Assembly (NCBI RefSeq): GCF_003352085.1
Contig: NZ_CP025804.1
Location: 1,054,001 to 1,118,000 of the forward strand
Source: Sulfitobacter sp. SK012
GTDB taxonomy: Bacteria > Pseudomonadota > Alphaproteobacteria > Rhodobacterales > Rhodobacteraceae
DNA length: 64,000 nt
Reading direction: 5' to 3'
The first letter of the stretch is position 1. The number at the start of each line of letters is the position of its first letter. Under the pieces are notes generated by a model that ran no database searches, was not told the origin of the DNA, and saw only the letters and a list, made by a program, of their open reading frames with translations. A program made the position numbers and the translations under genes. Below, one piece after another: positions 52,019 through 61,958 of the stretch.

Positions 52019-53614
52019 ATGGATATTCGCGCCAACCATACTTATCCTTCGCGCCGCTCTGCGGTCTTGGCCGAAAACATTGTGGCCACGTCACATCCTT
52101 TGGCATCGCAGGCAGGGTTGTCCATGATCATGCGGGGCGGCAATGCAGTCGACGCCGCAATCGCAACTGCAATTACCCTGACTTTGGTGGAGCCCACCGG
52201 CAATGGTGTGGGATCGGATGCTTTTGCGATTGTCTGGGACGGAAAAGAACTTCACGGCCTGAATGCGTCTGGGCGATCCCCAGCTGGCTGGACCCCTGAA
52301 CGATTTGCCGATCACGAAGTTATGCCTTTTCGCGGTTGGGAAAGCGTCACTGTGCCCGGTGCCGTATCGGCTTGGGTCGCTTTGTCGGATCGTTTCGGAA
52401 AACTGCCGTTTGCTGATCTGTTTGAGCCAGCAATCGGCTATGCAGAGAACGGGTTCATAGTAACGCCCGTTGTTGCCCAACTCTGGCAAAATGCAGCCGA
52501 GGCGCTGGGCGGCTACCCCGGTTTCGCAGATGCATTCTTACCTGACGGCAAAGCGCCGAAAGCTGGCACACGTTTTATCAATGCGCCCCTTGCCAAGACC
52601 TTTCGGTTGATTGCTGAAACCAAAGGAGAGGCGTTTTACAAAGGCGCATTGGCCAAGGCAATTAGTGACTTTGCCGCTGAACACGGCGCGGCACTAACCC
52701 AAGATGATATGGCCGCACACACCGTGGATTGGTGCGGTACCATATCTAAGAAATTTGATGACTTAGAACTGCACGAAATTCCGCCCAATGGCCAAGGCAT
52801 CGCTGCCCTGATGGCTTTGGGCATCCTTTCCCATACCACGATCCGCGACCTTGAGGCGGACGACCCGTTAGCGTTTCATCTCCAAATCGAAGCCATGAAA
52901 TTGGCACTTGTGGATGCAGAAGCCTACGTCGCGGACGAAGATTACATGACAGGCGTCACATCGTCGGCTCTTTTGGACGATGCATATTTGGCAAGTCGCG
53001 CGGCCTTGATCGACGAGAAACGCGCGCAAGACTGCAACGTAGGGGCACCCAAAAACGGCGGTACGGTCTATTTGTCTGCGGCAGATGCATCCGGTATGAT
53101 GGTATCGTTCATTCAGTCAAACTACGCGGGCTTCGGGTCCGGTGTCGTCGTGCCAAACACGGGCATTGCGCTGCAAAACCGAGGGGCTGGGTTTTCTCTT
53201 GATCCCGAAAGTGCCAACCGAGTTGGACCAAACAAGCGCCCCTTTCACACCATCATTCCTGGCTTTTTAATGGGCCCAGACGGTCCCCTATTGAGTTTCG
53301 GTGTCATGGGAGGGCCGATGCAGGCGCAAGGCCACGTCCAAATGGTCCTGCGGACCCAAGTCTGGGGGCAAGATCCGCAAATGGCCGCTGACGCCCCACG
53401 TTGGCGGTTTGTCGAAGGTTTAGAGGTCGCTTGCGAAGACACAATGGAAACAGCGACTTTGGAAGCGTTGGGATCACTTGGCCATATCTTGTCGCTTGAA
53501 GCGCCTGACAATGCATTTGGTTTTGGCGGCGCACAACTTGTCTGTCGTCTCAAAGACGATGGGTATGCGGCGGGATCAGATCCCCGCAAAGACGGGGCTG
53601 CAATGGGTTTTTGA
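52019..53614 (+). CDS. Gamma-glutamyltransferase-type Ntn hydrolase
   Basis: 531 aa, normal length. It removes gamma-glutamyl or gamma-acyl groups. Features: RGGNAVDAAIATAITLTLVE and TGNGVGSDAFAIVWDG near the N-terminus, then the self-cleavage Thr in KNGGTVYLSAADASG (about residue 349), the oxyanion region, and the late GPDGPLLSFGVMGGPMQAQG. No signal peptide is visible, so it may be cytoplasmic, unlike E. coli Ggt. In this operon it may cleave a gamma-glutamylated or acylated amine intermediate; in glutamate-linked amine breakdown such enzymes act near the end. Confidence 0.88.
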   Translation: MDIRANHTYPSRRSAVLAENIVATSHPLASQAGLSMIMRGGNAVDAAIATAITLTLVEPTGNGVGSDAFAIVWDGKELHGLNASGRSPAGWTPERFADHEVMPFRGWESVTVPGAVSAWVALSDRFGKLPFADLFEPAIGYAENGFIVTPVVAQLWQNAAEALGGYPGFADAFLPDGKAPKAGTRFINAPLAKTFRLIAETKGEAFYKGALAKAISDFAAEHGAALTQDDMAAHTVDWCGTISKKFDDLELHEIPPNGQGIAALMALGILSHTTIRDLEADDPLAFHLQIEAMKLALVDAEAYVADEDYMTGVTSSALLDDAYLASRAALIDEKRAQDCNVGAPKNGGTVYLSAADASGMMVSFIQSNYAGFGSGVVVPNTGIALQNRGAGFSLDPESANRVGPNKRPFHTIIPGFLMGPDGPLLSFGVMGGPMQAQGHVQMVLRTQVWGQDPQMAADAPRWRFVEGLEVACEDTMETATLEALGSLGHILSLEAPDNAFGFGGAQLVCRLKDDGYAAGSDPRKDGAAMGF

Positions 53615-53807
53615 TCAACAAAAACGCACTCTTTTGAAACTCTATTTAGAAAAAGCGTTTTTCCGGGCGCGCGTCTTTGACTACAGGCGAAGATGCAACA
53701 GACTCGAAGCGAGTCTCCAGAGACCGCCCGTACTGGATTTCCCTTTACCAGCAGCCGCTGGCTTTCTGTAGGTCGAGATTTGGCTGTTAGTAGCGTAGAC
53801 GTTTTGA

Positions 53808-56207
53808 TTAAGAAAACACTGCGCGGGCGTCTAGGAACCGTTCCACGACATTCCTTGTGATTTTAGCAACGTCGTTTTCGTAGTTTTTCTCTGGTGTGGA
53901 GCTCATCCAAGTGATGGACCCTGTTGAGAAAACAGCGCCATCATTCGCAGTTTCGAAGAACACAATATCTGCCTGGCCATGATCTGGAGGCGAGGCAGGT
54001 GTGTAATAAACTGCAATTGGCGAGGTGGATAATTTGATTTCTTCGATTGTTTCTTTTAGCGGTTCAGAGGTTGCAAGGTTAAGCACATGGCGCGGAGCAC
54101 CGTTGCTTGGGTTAAACTTATCAATTTCAAAGCCTGCGGCCGCGCCGTGAACACGGTCGATGCCATAATCTCCAAACACGTCACCTTCCGATGTTCCATC
54201 AAAGATCCACGCGCCTCTAGGGTTTTCGGAATCAGGAAGGCGTCGATAGGCACTTGAACCATTAAAAATCATCGCTGATGTCTCAAGGCCAACAATCGCT
54301 CCTGGCTGCATGCCTGTTTCGATCATGAGGCCTCCGCGTGTGCCATTGCTGAGATAGCGATCAGCAATATCGAAGAAGTTGCGGCTTTCCATCACACCCG
54401 GTAACTCGGCGTGTTGCCCAACAGACCAGAAGTAACCGTTCGCTCCAACATACATGAACCGCCCCCCCTCTGCCGTGAAAGAACCGATTGCGTTCACCAT
54501 TCCAATCGTCACGTATTCAGGATGCGTAGAGGAGATAACCACATCGTACTGGTTCAGTAGGTCCAAGCCTTCTTCGTCGACTAGCTCATCCGTGATTACA
54601 TCATAGCCAAAGCCGAAATTCTCAAGGAAGGCCGTGACATGTGTGTCTTGTGTGAAATTATAAGTTAAGGCTCCGGGTTTCATTCCGAGATCAGGCCGCA
54701 GGCGAGTTCCGTATGCAAAATTGCGTCCATCGACATGGGTGTTGTACACGCCTCCGCTGCCATATTCTGGGTTGTCGGCCATGAATTGTAGATCCGCTTC
54801 ATTCCAGTTGTGGCTCGGGTAGTTCTGTTTCGCTGTCACGCCGAGAGAAATTCCCGCGTAAGCCATGTAGTTGTAGTCCGAGACCCAGACGGCGAGCCTT
54901 TCCGACGGTTTTCCCTTTGGAGCTGCAACAAAGAAGGCAATGTATTCAACAAAATCGCCTTGGGTGAGTCGAGCCGAGTAAATGCCGCTCTTGAGGTCTT
55001 TGGGAACGGTATACGAAAAATCTGAACTCCACTCCGCGCTGTACAAGTCATCGGCATAGAAGGTTATTGCGTCGTAGAGATCCGGCCGTTCATTCCAGTT
55101 GATTGACTCGCCTGCCCAGAACCGTCCACGGACGCCGCGGTTTGGAAGATTAACCACAACTCCATTGGCCCCGGTCGGTGAAATGTCCACTACGCTAGCA
55201 GAACTGATTTTTTGTGAGAAATCATAATCCGCGATGACGAACGGCTTCAGCTCATCTGGCACAACAGGATCTGCCATCGCATCGATTTCTTCGACGCTCA
55301 GTGCCTTGTTTGTGACTCTGACATCCTGAATTCGACCGTTGAAGTTATGTCCCGGCTTTTCAAAAATCGCATTGGCCGCGCCCGGCCCATTTCGTACTGC
55401 TGCAATGCGCATCGGTCCAGCCTGTGGAACGGTCGATACGTCACCTTGTGCCGCCAGAGTTCGCGCTGTCTGCTGGTCTCCTGGCGAGTAAGGTTTCTCC
55501 TTCAGATGAACGCTGACCACGCCAGCCTGCGCATCGTAAGATGCGGCGACATAAGCCCATCCCCAACCCTGCACAGGCTCATCAATTGTAAACGTTTGGA
55601 CAGTACCGGTTCCTTGGCCAACCACGAATTCAAGCTGCATCTTGGGGTTCAAGCGAAGCGCCCAGCCCGTCTGAGTTATGGCATCAAAGCGGGATACCAC
55701 GGTTTGGGGGTTATCGACGATCTCTGGTGCCATCGTTAATGTTGGTGGGTGAAACGGATCAGGATTTTCGAGATCGGGAGGTTCATAGCCAACCGTGTCA
55801 AAGACTGGATAGATCCAACCACTGACGGTAAAGCTGTCGAGCTTGTCCAAGACCGCGGTATCTTGGATGTGAATGTAGGAGCCAAGGTTCAGCGCCTGCG
55901 GCGTTCCTTCATACTCGCCTTCGAAAGACGAGGGAGCGTGTTCAACTAAGAACTGGTCTCAATAGAGAGATTGAGATTCGCCGTTGATTACGCGCACAAG
56001 GTCAGCCTTGTAGGACCCGCTATCGACAGAATTGACCATGAACTCGACCGTATCTCCAGGCCGAACGCTAAGTTCGCTTGAGTAGCCAACAATCGTGCGT
56101 GCAGGGTCCTGTGCTTTCGAGGCAGAAACGGACGCAAAAAGTAATAACCCAAAACTGAAAGCCTTCACCAAAGGCATTTTGCAACGGTTAAAGCTTTCTA
56201 TCGCCAT
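53808..56207 (-). pseudogene. Secreted N,N-dimethylformamidase-like protein with LamG-like insert, split by one in-frame TGA
   Basis: One 799-codon frame interrupted by TGA at 55959-55961. The first part (82 aa) has a strong RBS (AGGAGAG), a signal peptide ending near SKA, and VRPGDTVEFMVNSVDSGSYK. After the stop the same frame continues DQFLVEHAPSSFEGEYEGTP into a LamG/concanavalin-like domain (FTVSGWIYPVFD, WGWAYVAASYDA, FNGRIQDVRVTNKAL). It ends in the dimethylformamidase large-subunit-type domain (SDYNYMAYAGISLG, VITDELVDEEGLDLLNQYDV, VISSTHPEYVT, GGRFMYVGANGYFW). Without readthrough only an 82-aa peptide is secreted; a later ATG at 55850 would give a 680-aa protein without a signal. Confidence 0.75.
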
Positions 56208-56675
56208 GTTTTCTCTCCTAGCTTTGCTTTGTGTTTAGCGTTTTCGCGTGCTCTGAAACGATCACAGATAAAATTTTCATCGGTGCAGGATGGCAGAATA
56301 TTGATCCACAGTTGCGGCAATTAGAAACTTTAGCTGTAACGTATTACGGGTTTATCCAGCCTAGCAGGCAATTTGACAGTTTGAAGCGAAAATCAGTTTC
56401 CCGCTCAAAAAACCTAATGTTGGGCTTGAACCAAACGGCTCCTCTGGGCTCTAAGCCGCCATTCGCTGCGACGGCCTCCAATGACTGCTCTGAGGGGCAA
56501 ACCGAACCTCTACGTCAAACGCGGCTAGCTCTGCTTTCTGAATTGATCAATGGAATTGTTGGCTCAGGGATACGCTTAGGAAAGTTGCGAGCTGTCTGTT
56601 CCACACGGCCACTCAAATGGCCGTCGAGGAATGATCGATGGTTAGCCTGGCGTCTGGCCACCCTTTGAAAATGCA
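56208..56675. other. No supported gene; promoter region of the dimethylformamidase-like gene
   Basis: About 470 bases. No frame with family or start support is seen. The left part must hold the promoter of the minus-strand secreted protein, and the right end borders the BCCT terminator. Confidence 0.4.
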
Positions 56676-56702
56676 ATAGGCCGCGAAACTCTCGCGGCCT
56701 AT
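56676..56702 (-). terminator. Terminator of the BCCT operon
   Basis: Perfect 11-bp stem ATAGGCCGCGA / TCGCGGCCTAT with loop AACTC, 12 bases after the transporter stop. On the minus strand it is followed by TGCATTTTC. It ends the five-gene minus-strand operon. Confidence 0.75.
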
Positions 56703-56714
56703 GCTTTTGGCTTT

Positions 56715-58529
56715 CTAGTTGTGTTTTGCCCTGATGCTGTCGCGATACAGCGCTTTGACGAGGGAAATCATCATGAACACCATGACAATCGTGAACGGTA
56801 AGGCTCCGATAATCATCGCATTTTGCAGTGCTCCGAAGGGGTTCGCCTCGGCACCGCTATTGCCTGCGATGATCAAGGCACCAATCACCGCCGTGAGGAT
56901 TAGACCCCAGATGATGCGGTGCTTGATGCCGGTTTCTTGCTCTCCACCGGACATGATCGTGTTCATCACCAGAATACCGGAGTCAGCCGAAGTCACGAGA
57001 AACGTCATAATCAAAACAACACACATGACCGTAATGGCCGACAGGAATCCGCCAGAGATCATTTGCTCAAGCGTTGCAAACAATTTGGCCGTGTTGGTCG
57101 CTCCGATCAACGACCCTGCGGCATCGCCGTTCAGTTCCAGATCAATCGCTGTTCCACCCAGAATTGTCATCCACAAGAAGCACACAATGGCAGGCGCAAT
57201 GACGCAACCAAAGATGAACTCACGCACGGTGCGGCCCTTGGAGATACGCGCAAGGAACAAGCCAACAAAAGGCGAGAACGCGATCCACCAAGCCCAGTAG
57301 AACGTGGTCCAACCCGCTTGCCAGCCAAACTGACGGCCTTGTTCACCGGCGGCATAGATGGCCTCGGCGTCCAAGTTGGCAGCAGAGGCTGGCAACCCTT
57401 CGGTGAACCCGGGCAGCGAACCCCAAGGCGATGTGGCAGAGCCGTAGATCGCCGCGACATCTTCCGCGGGCAACGCCTTAGCCGCCTCAGGAATGGCCGC
57501 TGCAAACGCGTCGGCTGACTGCGGTCCATAGGCTCCAAAGGACATCTGAACGAAGTGCAGGATATAGTCGGCCAGACCGGCAGCGAACTTTGTCATCGCA
57601 AAGAGGAACGAGCCGAAGAAAACGAAGGTCAAAAGCAAGATCACTGACAGAACCAGGTTGAGGTTCGACAGGTATTTGATCCCCCGGCCCACACCTGAGA
57701 CGGCGGACAAAATGGACAAGCTCATGATCACCAGCAGGGCTGCAATCAGACCGACGGTGCTTGGTTTAGGAGCATCTGCATCGCCATTCATCAGCCATTC
57801 AGCGCCGGAAACTGCATAAACACCGTCAACAAACTGGCTGACACCAAAACCGATGGTTACTGATACACCAAGGATCGTTGCGACAACGCCCAATACGTCA
57901 ACCAAATGGCCCACAAAACCGTTTGCGGCTTTCCCTAACAGCGGCGTCAGTGCCGAGCGGATCGTCAGCGGCATTTCACGCGTATAGGCGTAATAGGCCA
58001 GCGACAGGCCAGTCAGCACATAAATCGCCCAAGCGTGGAAACCGTAGTGCAGGAAAGTGTAGCGATAAGCCGATTGCACCGCCTCAGCAGAGTTTGGAGC
58101 CACGTCGCCAGAAATCACAACAGGGTTTGAGCCCCACAGGCCGAGCGGTTCGGCGGTCGCAAAGACCATCAGACCCACACCCAGGCCGGCGCCGAACATC
58201 ATCGAAAACCATGAGAAGTTTGAGAATTCCGGTACAGTTCCTGGCGTTCCCAACAGCTTGCTGCCGGTTGCTGGCAACAGGGCCAAGACAAACAGGAAGA
58301 ACGCAAACAGACCGACGGATACGATGTAGAAGCTGTTGAAGCCGTTCAGCAAGCTACCGTTTACGGCAGATAGAACGCTGCTGGCATTTCCGGGCCAGAC
58401 GAGCGCCCAGACGACCAGCGCGACCATGATCGCCTTACTGACCAATGCGATGGGAAGGCTGTAGCCTTCGTAAAAACCGGAGGGAGCCTTTACGATCTCC
58501 AACTCGGTAAAGGGTGGTTTAATAGACAT
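56715..58529 (-). CDS. BCCT-family transporter (betaine/choline/carnitine type)
   Basis: 604 aa with about 12 membrane segments. Sodium- or proton-coupled importer of quaternary or methylated ammonium compounds. The family signature is visible in FYWAWWIAFSPFVGLFLARI-(SKGRTVREF) (about residues 408-437). Other features are MMFGAGLGVGLMVFATAEPL (about 113) with the Gly-rich unwound helix, and FLVTSADSGILVMN (about 515). A charged insert of about 60 residues lies between helices (AAAIPEAAKALPAEDVAAIY), which is uncommon. It is the last gene of the operon and presumably imports the substrate that the upstream genes break down. Confidence 0.93.
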   Translation of the reverse strand: MSIKPPFTELEIVKAPSGFYEGYSLPIALVSKAIMVALVVWALVWPGNASSVLSAVNGSLLNGFNSFYIVSVGLFAFFLFVLALLPATGSKLLGTPGTVPEFSNFSWFSMMFGAGLGVGLMVFATAEPLGLWGSNPVVISGDVAPNSAEAVQSAYRYTFLHYGFHAWAIYVLTGLSLAYYAYTREMPLTIRSALTPLLGKAANGFVGHLVDVLGVVATILGVSVTIGFGVSQFVDGVYAVSGAEWLMNGDADAPKPSTVGLIAALLVIMSLSILSAVSGVGRGIKYLSNLNLVLSVILLLTFVFFGSFLFAMTKFAAGLADYILHFVQMSFGAYGPQSADAFAAAIPEAAKALPAEDVAAIYGSATSPWGSLPGFTEGLPASAANLDAEAIYAAGEQGRQFGWQAGWTTFYWAWWIAFSPFVGLFLARISKGRTVREFIFGCVIAPAIVCFLWMTILGGTAIDLELNGDAAGSLIGATNTAKLFATLEQMISGGFLSAITVMCVVLIMTFLVTSADSGILVMNTIMSGGEQETGIKHRIIWGLILTAVIGALIIAGNSGAEANPFGALQNAMIIGALPFTIVMVFMMISLVKALYRDSIRAKHN

Positions 58530-58615
58530 TTTTGGTCCCCTGTTTCTTTGGTTGCGCCGTATTTCGATTTCTCGCAGCCGGTTGGCGCTTTAACTGCGGG
58601 ATTGTTTGTTTGGTC

Positions 58616-59266
58616 CTAGTCATTATCAGACACGCCGGCACCGGCCCCCAACAGGCGCGAGGCATCGGTTGCGGGTGCAAATGTGCGTTGCGCAAACGCG
58701 TCCAGTCGGGCCCAGATCTCAGGTGTCACAGTGCCGCGCAGACCCGGGAGTTTGGCACCATCTGTGCGTTTGGTTGCAATCTGGCAGGTCAGCGCTTTGG
58801 CTTTGCTTGTGTTGATTTCGCGGTGCGGATCATCGATCCAAATCCCATCGCCATCCGTGTCGATCTGCACGTTTTGATAGGTCACCCGCACAGGCTGTTT
58901 GAGATGGATCGCGGCCCACGCCGCAAATGGTAATACCAGCAAAGGGTATGACACATTGGCCATTTTCACAGGCCGCCCCGGCTCAAGCTGGTCCGCGCAA
59001 TCGCTTAACGTGGTGCCGACAGCGAGCGGGCAAAGATCTCCCTCAGGCGCGCGCCATTCACCGTTCAATGAAACAGGCGCAACCTGCGCATGGGGCAGTC
59101 CATCGTTTTTCGCTAAGACATCAGACAACAGCGCAGGACCCGCCAGATCTTGAGAGGCAAGCCACCGTGTGGCTCGAGCTGCTTCCTCGGCCATGCCCCA
59201 GGACAGGCCAGTCCCGCGTGCAGCGCGTTTGGCATGGGCTGCTATTTCGTTGAGAGAATGGCTCAT
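58616..59266 (-). CDS. DUF3726-like protein of the betaine-type cluster
   Basis: 216 aa. It begins MSHSLNEIAAHAKRAARGTG, then SWGMAEEAARATRWLASQDL. The pattern of an N-terminal helix with A-R-G-x-G-x-x-W-G-x-A-E-E-A is that of DUF3726 proteins, which occur beside methylated-amine catabolic genes. No catalytic motif is obvious. No signal peptide or membrane segment, so probably cytoplasmic. Its start overlaps the stop of the 567-aa gene by ATGA, so the two products are likely made in matching amounts. Confidence 0.65.
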   Translation of the reverse strand: MSHSLNEIAAHAKRAARGTGLSWGMAEEAARATRWLASQDLAGPALLSDVLAKNDGLPHAQVAPVSLNGEWRAPEGDLCPLAVGTTLSDCADQLEPGRPVKMANVSYPLLVLPFAAWAAIHLKQPVRVTYQNVQIDTDGDGIWIDDPHREINTSKAKALTCQIATKRTDGAKLPGLRGTVTPEIWARLDAFAQRTFAPATDASRLLGAGAGVSDND

Positions 59267-60966
59267 GCGCCGCCCCGCTGTGCAGGGGGATAGGACCAGT
59301 CATCCCCTTGAACAGACGCCAGTTCTTCGGGGTAGGGCGCATTGCCAAACATGCATATCCGCACCCATCGGTCTGATCTTGGGTCGAAATGCGTGGCTCC
59401 AAAAAACGACAGTTTGCAGCGCAACATATCAATGGGCATCAGGTCAGACCCAATCGTGTTGTCACGAATTTCTGCATAGGGTGCCCGCGCCACGATCTGG
59501 GCGCGCCTGACGCTGTGGCGGTGCTGGGGATGGGTCAGTAGGAAAGCGGCCAAGGGGGCATCTTTGTCCGCCGCCTTCAGTGCATCATAAAGTGCCGCTG
59601 CATCTCTGCCGGGAGCTAAAGGTTGCTCGTATGGCGCAATCGGTTCTTCGAAACGCTCCCCCAGACGCGGCTCCAATTTCTCGGCAGAGACGTACCATGC
59701 ACGGGCGCATTTTTGTGGTTGCGACCAATCAGTGTCCAATGCCCAGCCATAGGCGTTTTCCATAATTGAACGCAGTTCAGCCACACGCATGGAGCCATCA
59801 ATGCGAAACGCTTCGGCGTTTTGGTCCGACATCTGATCTGCTAGATGATCGACAAGCGCACCGTAGGGCTCAAGCATCAGTGAGGCCAAACATTCCTGCG
59901 CATCCTCTGCCAACGTGACCTCGGCCCATGTAAACAGCCGGTCCCATGGATGGGCATTGAGCAAATCAGCTTGTGCAACATGGTGTGCCAGTGCACATAA
60001 GTCGTGACGCAATTGCTTGAGCTTCTCGATCTGGATCGGGTGAGCGGAATACCAGATATCAGCAGAGACAATTGACCGTTCCAGTAGCCCACAAAACTTC
60101 TGGGCCTCCGCTTCGTTGGCGGCGGGCAGGTTGCGGACAATGGCTATCGCCTGTTCACGCGCGGCGACCCAGTTGTTGAACAACATCGGGTGGTTGATCA
60201 GGAACGGTGCCATGCCGAGCCCTGTGGAATTTCCAATCCCCAAGCTGCGCGCGATATCCGCGTCTAGGGTGGCAGCCGTCGCGCCGCCTTTTAGGTTTGC
60301 CATATGTTGGACCAAATCGCGCACATAAGTACGGGTCAGAAAAACTGACAACATTTCGATCTGAAACGGCGCGTTGCATTCGGCGCGATCCGCGATCATT
60401 TCACGATCCGCCGCACCCAGTTTACCCGATCCGTAAACGGCGGTAGTGCGCATCAGATATCCGACTTTGTCGACTTCACTGCGGTCGGGTTGCGTACCAG
60501 CAGCCAAGCGCGAAACCACATGCGCCCACAGACGGACAGACCGGTTGGCGCGTGACACGGACAGCTCTTTTTCGCTCACGCGGCCTGCTTCTTGAAGGGG
60601 GATGTTTCGACGCAGACGTGCAATATCAGCGGCGTCCGGCACGCCGTCAAACAGGGTGAAGGTGCTGTCCCACGCCTCAGCAATTACCCGGTCTGAGCGA
60701 TCCTCAGGCGGCAAATCATGACCAAAAGCGATCAGGGAATAGATGCGCTCAGGTGTGTGTACGCAATAGACGGCGTGGCCAACGCCCTTTGCGTCAAATT
60801 CAAAGACCGGGCGCGAGAACTGCCAATTTTCACGGGTCATCCGGCGGGTCAGGATCCGCATGAAGGACAGGCGCGATTGATGAAATGACCCCAGGCGCGA
60901 CAGCCGCATGACCAGCGCTGGGTCACGTTTGGCAATGGTCTGGGATGTCTCTTTCTGAAACTGCAT
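59263..60966 (-). CDS. Unknown 567-aa protein of the betaine-type cluster
   Basis: Not recognised by name. Soluble, helical, no signal peptide. It has LGSFHQSRLSFMRILTRRM near the N-terminus, IYSLIAFGHDLPPEDRSDRV, MRTTAVYGSGKLGAADREMI, then NLKGGATAATLDADIARSLG and GIGNSTGLGMAPFLINHP, a Gly-rich segment that could bind phosphate or a cofactor. Near the end it has RHSVRRAQIVARAPYAEIRD and MLRCKLSFFGATHFDPRSDR. It is translated with the DUF3726-like gene. Such pairs occur beside dipeptidase and BCCT genes in Rhodobacteraceae, and no function has been assigned to my knowledge. Confidence 0.7.
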   Translation of the reverse strand: MQFQKETSQTIAKRDPALVMRLSRLGSFHQSRLSFMRILTRRMTRENWQFSRPVFEFDAKGVGHAVYCVHTPERIYSLIAFGHDLPPEDRSDRVIAEAWDSTFTLFDGVPDAADIARLRRNIPLQEAGRVSEKELSVSRANRSVRLWAHVVSRLAAGTQPDRSEVDKVGYLMRTTAVYGSGKLGAADREMIADRAECNAPFQIEMLSVFLTRTYVRDLVQHMANLKGGATAATLDADIARSLGIGNSTGLGMAPFLINHPMLFNNWVAAREQAIAIVRNLPAANEAEAQKFCGLLERSIVSADIWYSAHPIQIEKLKQLRHDLCALAHHVAQADLLNAHPWDRLFTWAEVTLAEDAQECLASLMLEPYGALVDHLADQMSDQNAEAFRIDGSMRVAELRSIMENAYGWALDTDWSQPQKCARAWYVSAEKLEPRLGERFEEPIAPYEQPLAPGRDAAALYDALKAADKDAPLAAFLLTHPQHRHSVRRAQIVARAPYAEIRDNTIGSDLMPIDMLRCKLSFFGATHFDPRSDRWVRICMFGNAPYPEELASVQGDDWSYPPAQRGGA

Positions 60967-60980
60967 GGCCTGTCCTCCCC

Positions 60981-61958
60981 CTAGATCATTGGTGTAAAGT
61001 TATCCGCGTAAAACCTGTGCCAATTGTCGCCCATGATGCCTGCGACTTCTTCGTTGCTCAGGCCTGTTGTGCGCAATCCAGCTTCGATATTTCCGAAATC
61101 ACGATTGTCGTTGAACCAGCTTGGCATTGGTGGGAAGCCCGGTGCCGTGGCCGAGCCTTCGCCATAGTCAATCTCTTTGCTCCAGCGGCCTACGCGCATC
61201 CACTCCACCACGCTGTCGGGGTGATCTTGACAAAGATCCGTTCCAATCCCGAGGTTTTGTGCGCCGAATTTCTCGGCGGTGCGCGCAATCATCTCGCAAA
61301 AGCTCTCCAGCGTGCAGTCGGATTTGCCCTTCAAGTGATGCGGATAGACTGAAAAACCCATCATCCCACCATTTTCGGTTACGGCCCGGATCACGTCGTC
61401 TTTCTTGTTGCGCAGCGCGGGCGACCATTCATGAGTGTTGGCGTGGGTGATCGCGATGGGACGCTCGGACATCTCTGCCGCTTCGATGGTTGAGCGATCT
61501 GCCGAATGGCTCATGTCTACCACCAGCCCGACGCGGTTCATCTCCTTGATAACCTGACGCCCCATACGAGTGATGCCGGTATCCTCAGCCTCATAACACC
61601 CCGTCGCCAGTAGGGATTGGTTGTTATAGGTCAGTTGCATGAAGCGCGCGCCAAGGGTGTGCACAATTTCTACCAACCCAATGTCATCTTCAATGGGGCT
61701 TGGGTTTTGGAAACCAAAGAAGATCGCAGTCTTGCCTTCGGCTTTGGCGCGATCTACGTCGCTGGCCCATTGGCCCTTTATGATCAGGTCAGGATAGAGT
61801 TCAAACCAGCGGTTCCATTGCTCGAAATTCAACACCGTTTCACGGAAATTCTCGTGATACGAGATCGTGACATGCACCGCATCAACGCCGCCCTCGCGCA
61901 TCTGACGGAATATCTTCTCCGACCAGTTGGCGTATTGCAGATTGTCGATCCGCATCAT
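60981..61958 (-). CDS. Divergent M19 (renal dipeptidase-type) amidohydrolase
   Basis: 325 aa. Belongs to the membrane dipeptidase family by overall pattern: a TIM-barrel with FQNPSPIEDDIGLVEIVHTL, QLTYNNQSLLATGCYEAED, GLVVDMSHSADRSTIEAAEM, ITHANTHEWSPALRNKKDDV and LGIGTDLCQDHPDSVVEWM. The usual N-terminal metal motif H-x-D is replaced (DAVHVTISYHENF), so the active-site metal set may differ. Related proteins lie in dimethylglycine/betaine loci of Pseudomonas, where their role is unresolved. It overlaps the aldehyde dehydrogenase gene by 4 bases. No signal peptide, so it is cytoplasmic. Confidence 0.82.
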   Translation of the reverse strand: MMRIDNLQYANWSEKIFRQMREGGVDAVHVTISYHENFRETVLNFEQWNRWFELYPDLIIKGQWASDVDRAKAEGKTAIFFGFQNPSPIEDDIGLVEIVHTLGARFMQLTYNNQSLLATGCYEAEDTGITRMGRQVIKEMNRVGLVVDMSHSADRSTIEAAEMSERPIAITHANTHEWSPALRNKKDDVIRAVTENGGMMGFSVYPHHLKGKSDCTLESFCEMIARTAEKFGAQNLGIGTDLCQDHPDSVVEWMRVGRWSKEIDYGEGSATAPGFPPMPSWFNDNRDFGNIEAGLRTTGLSNEEVAGIMGDNWHRFYADNFTPMI

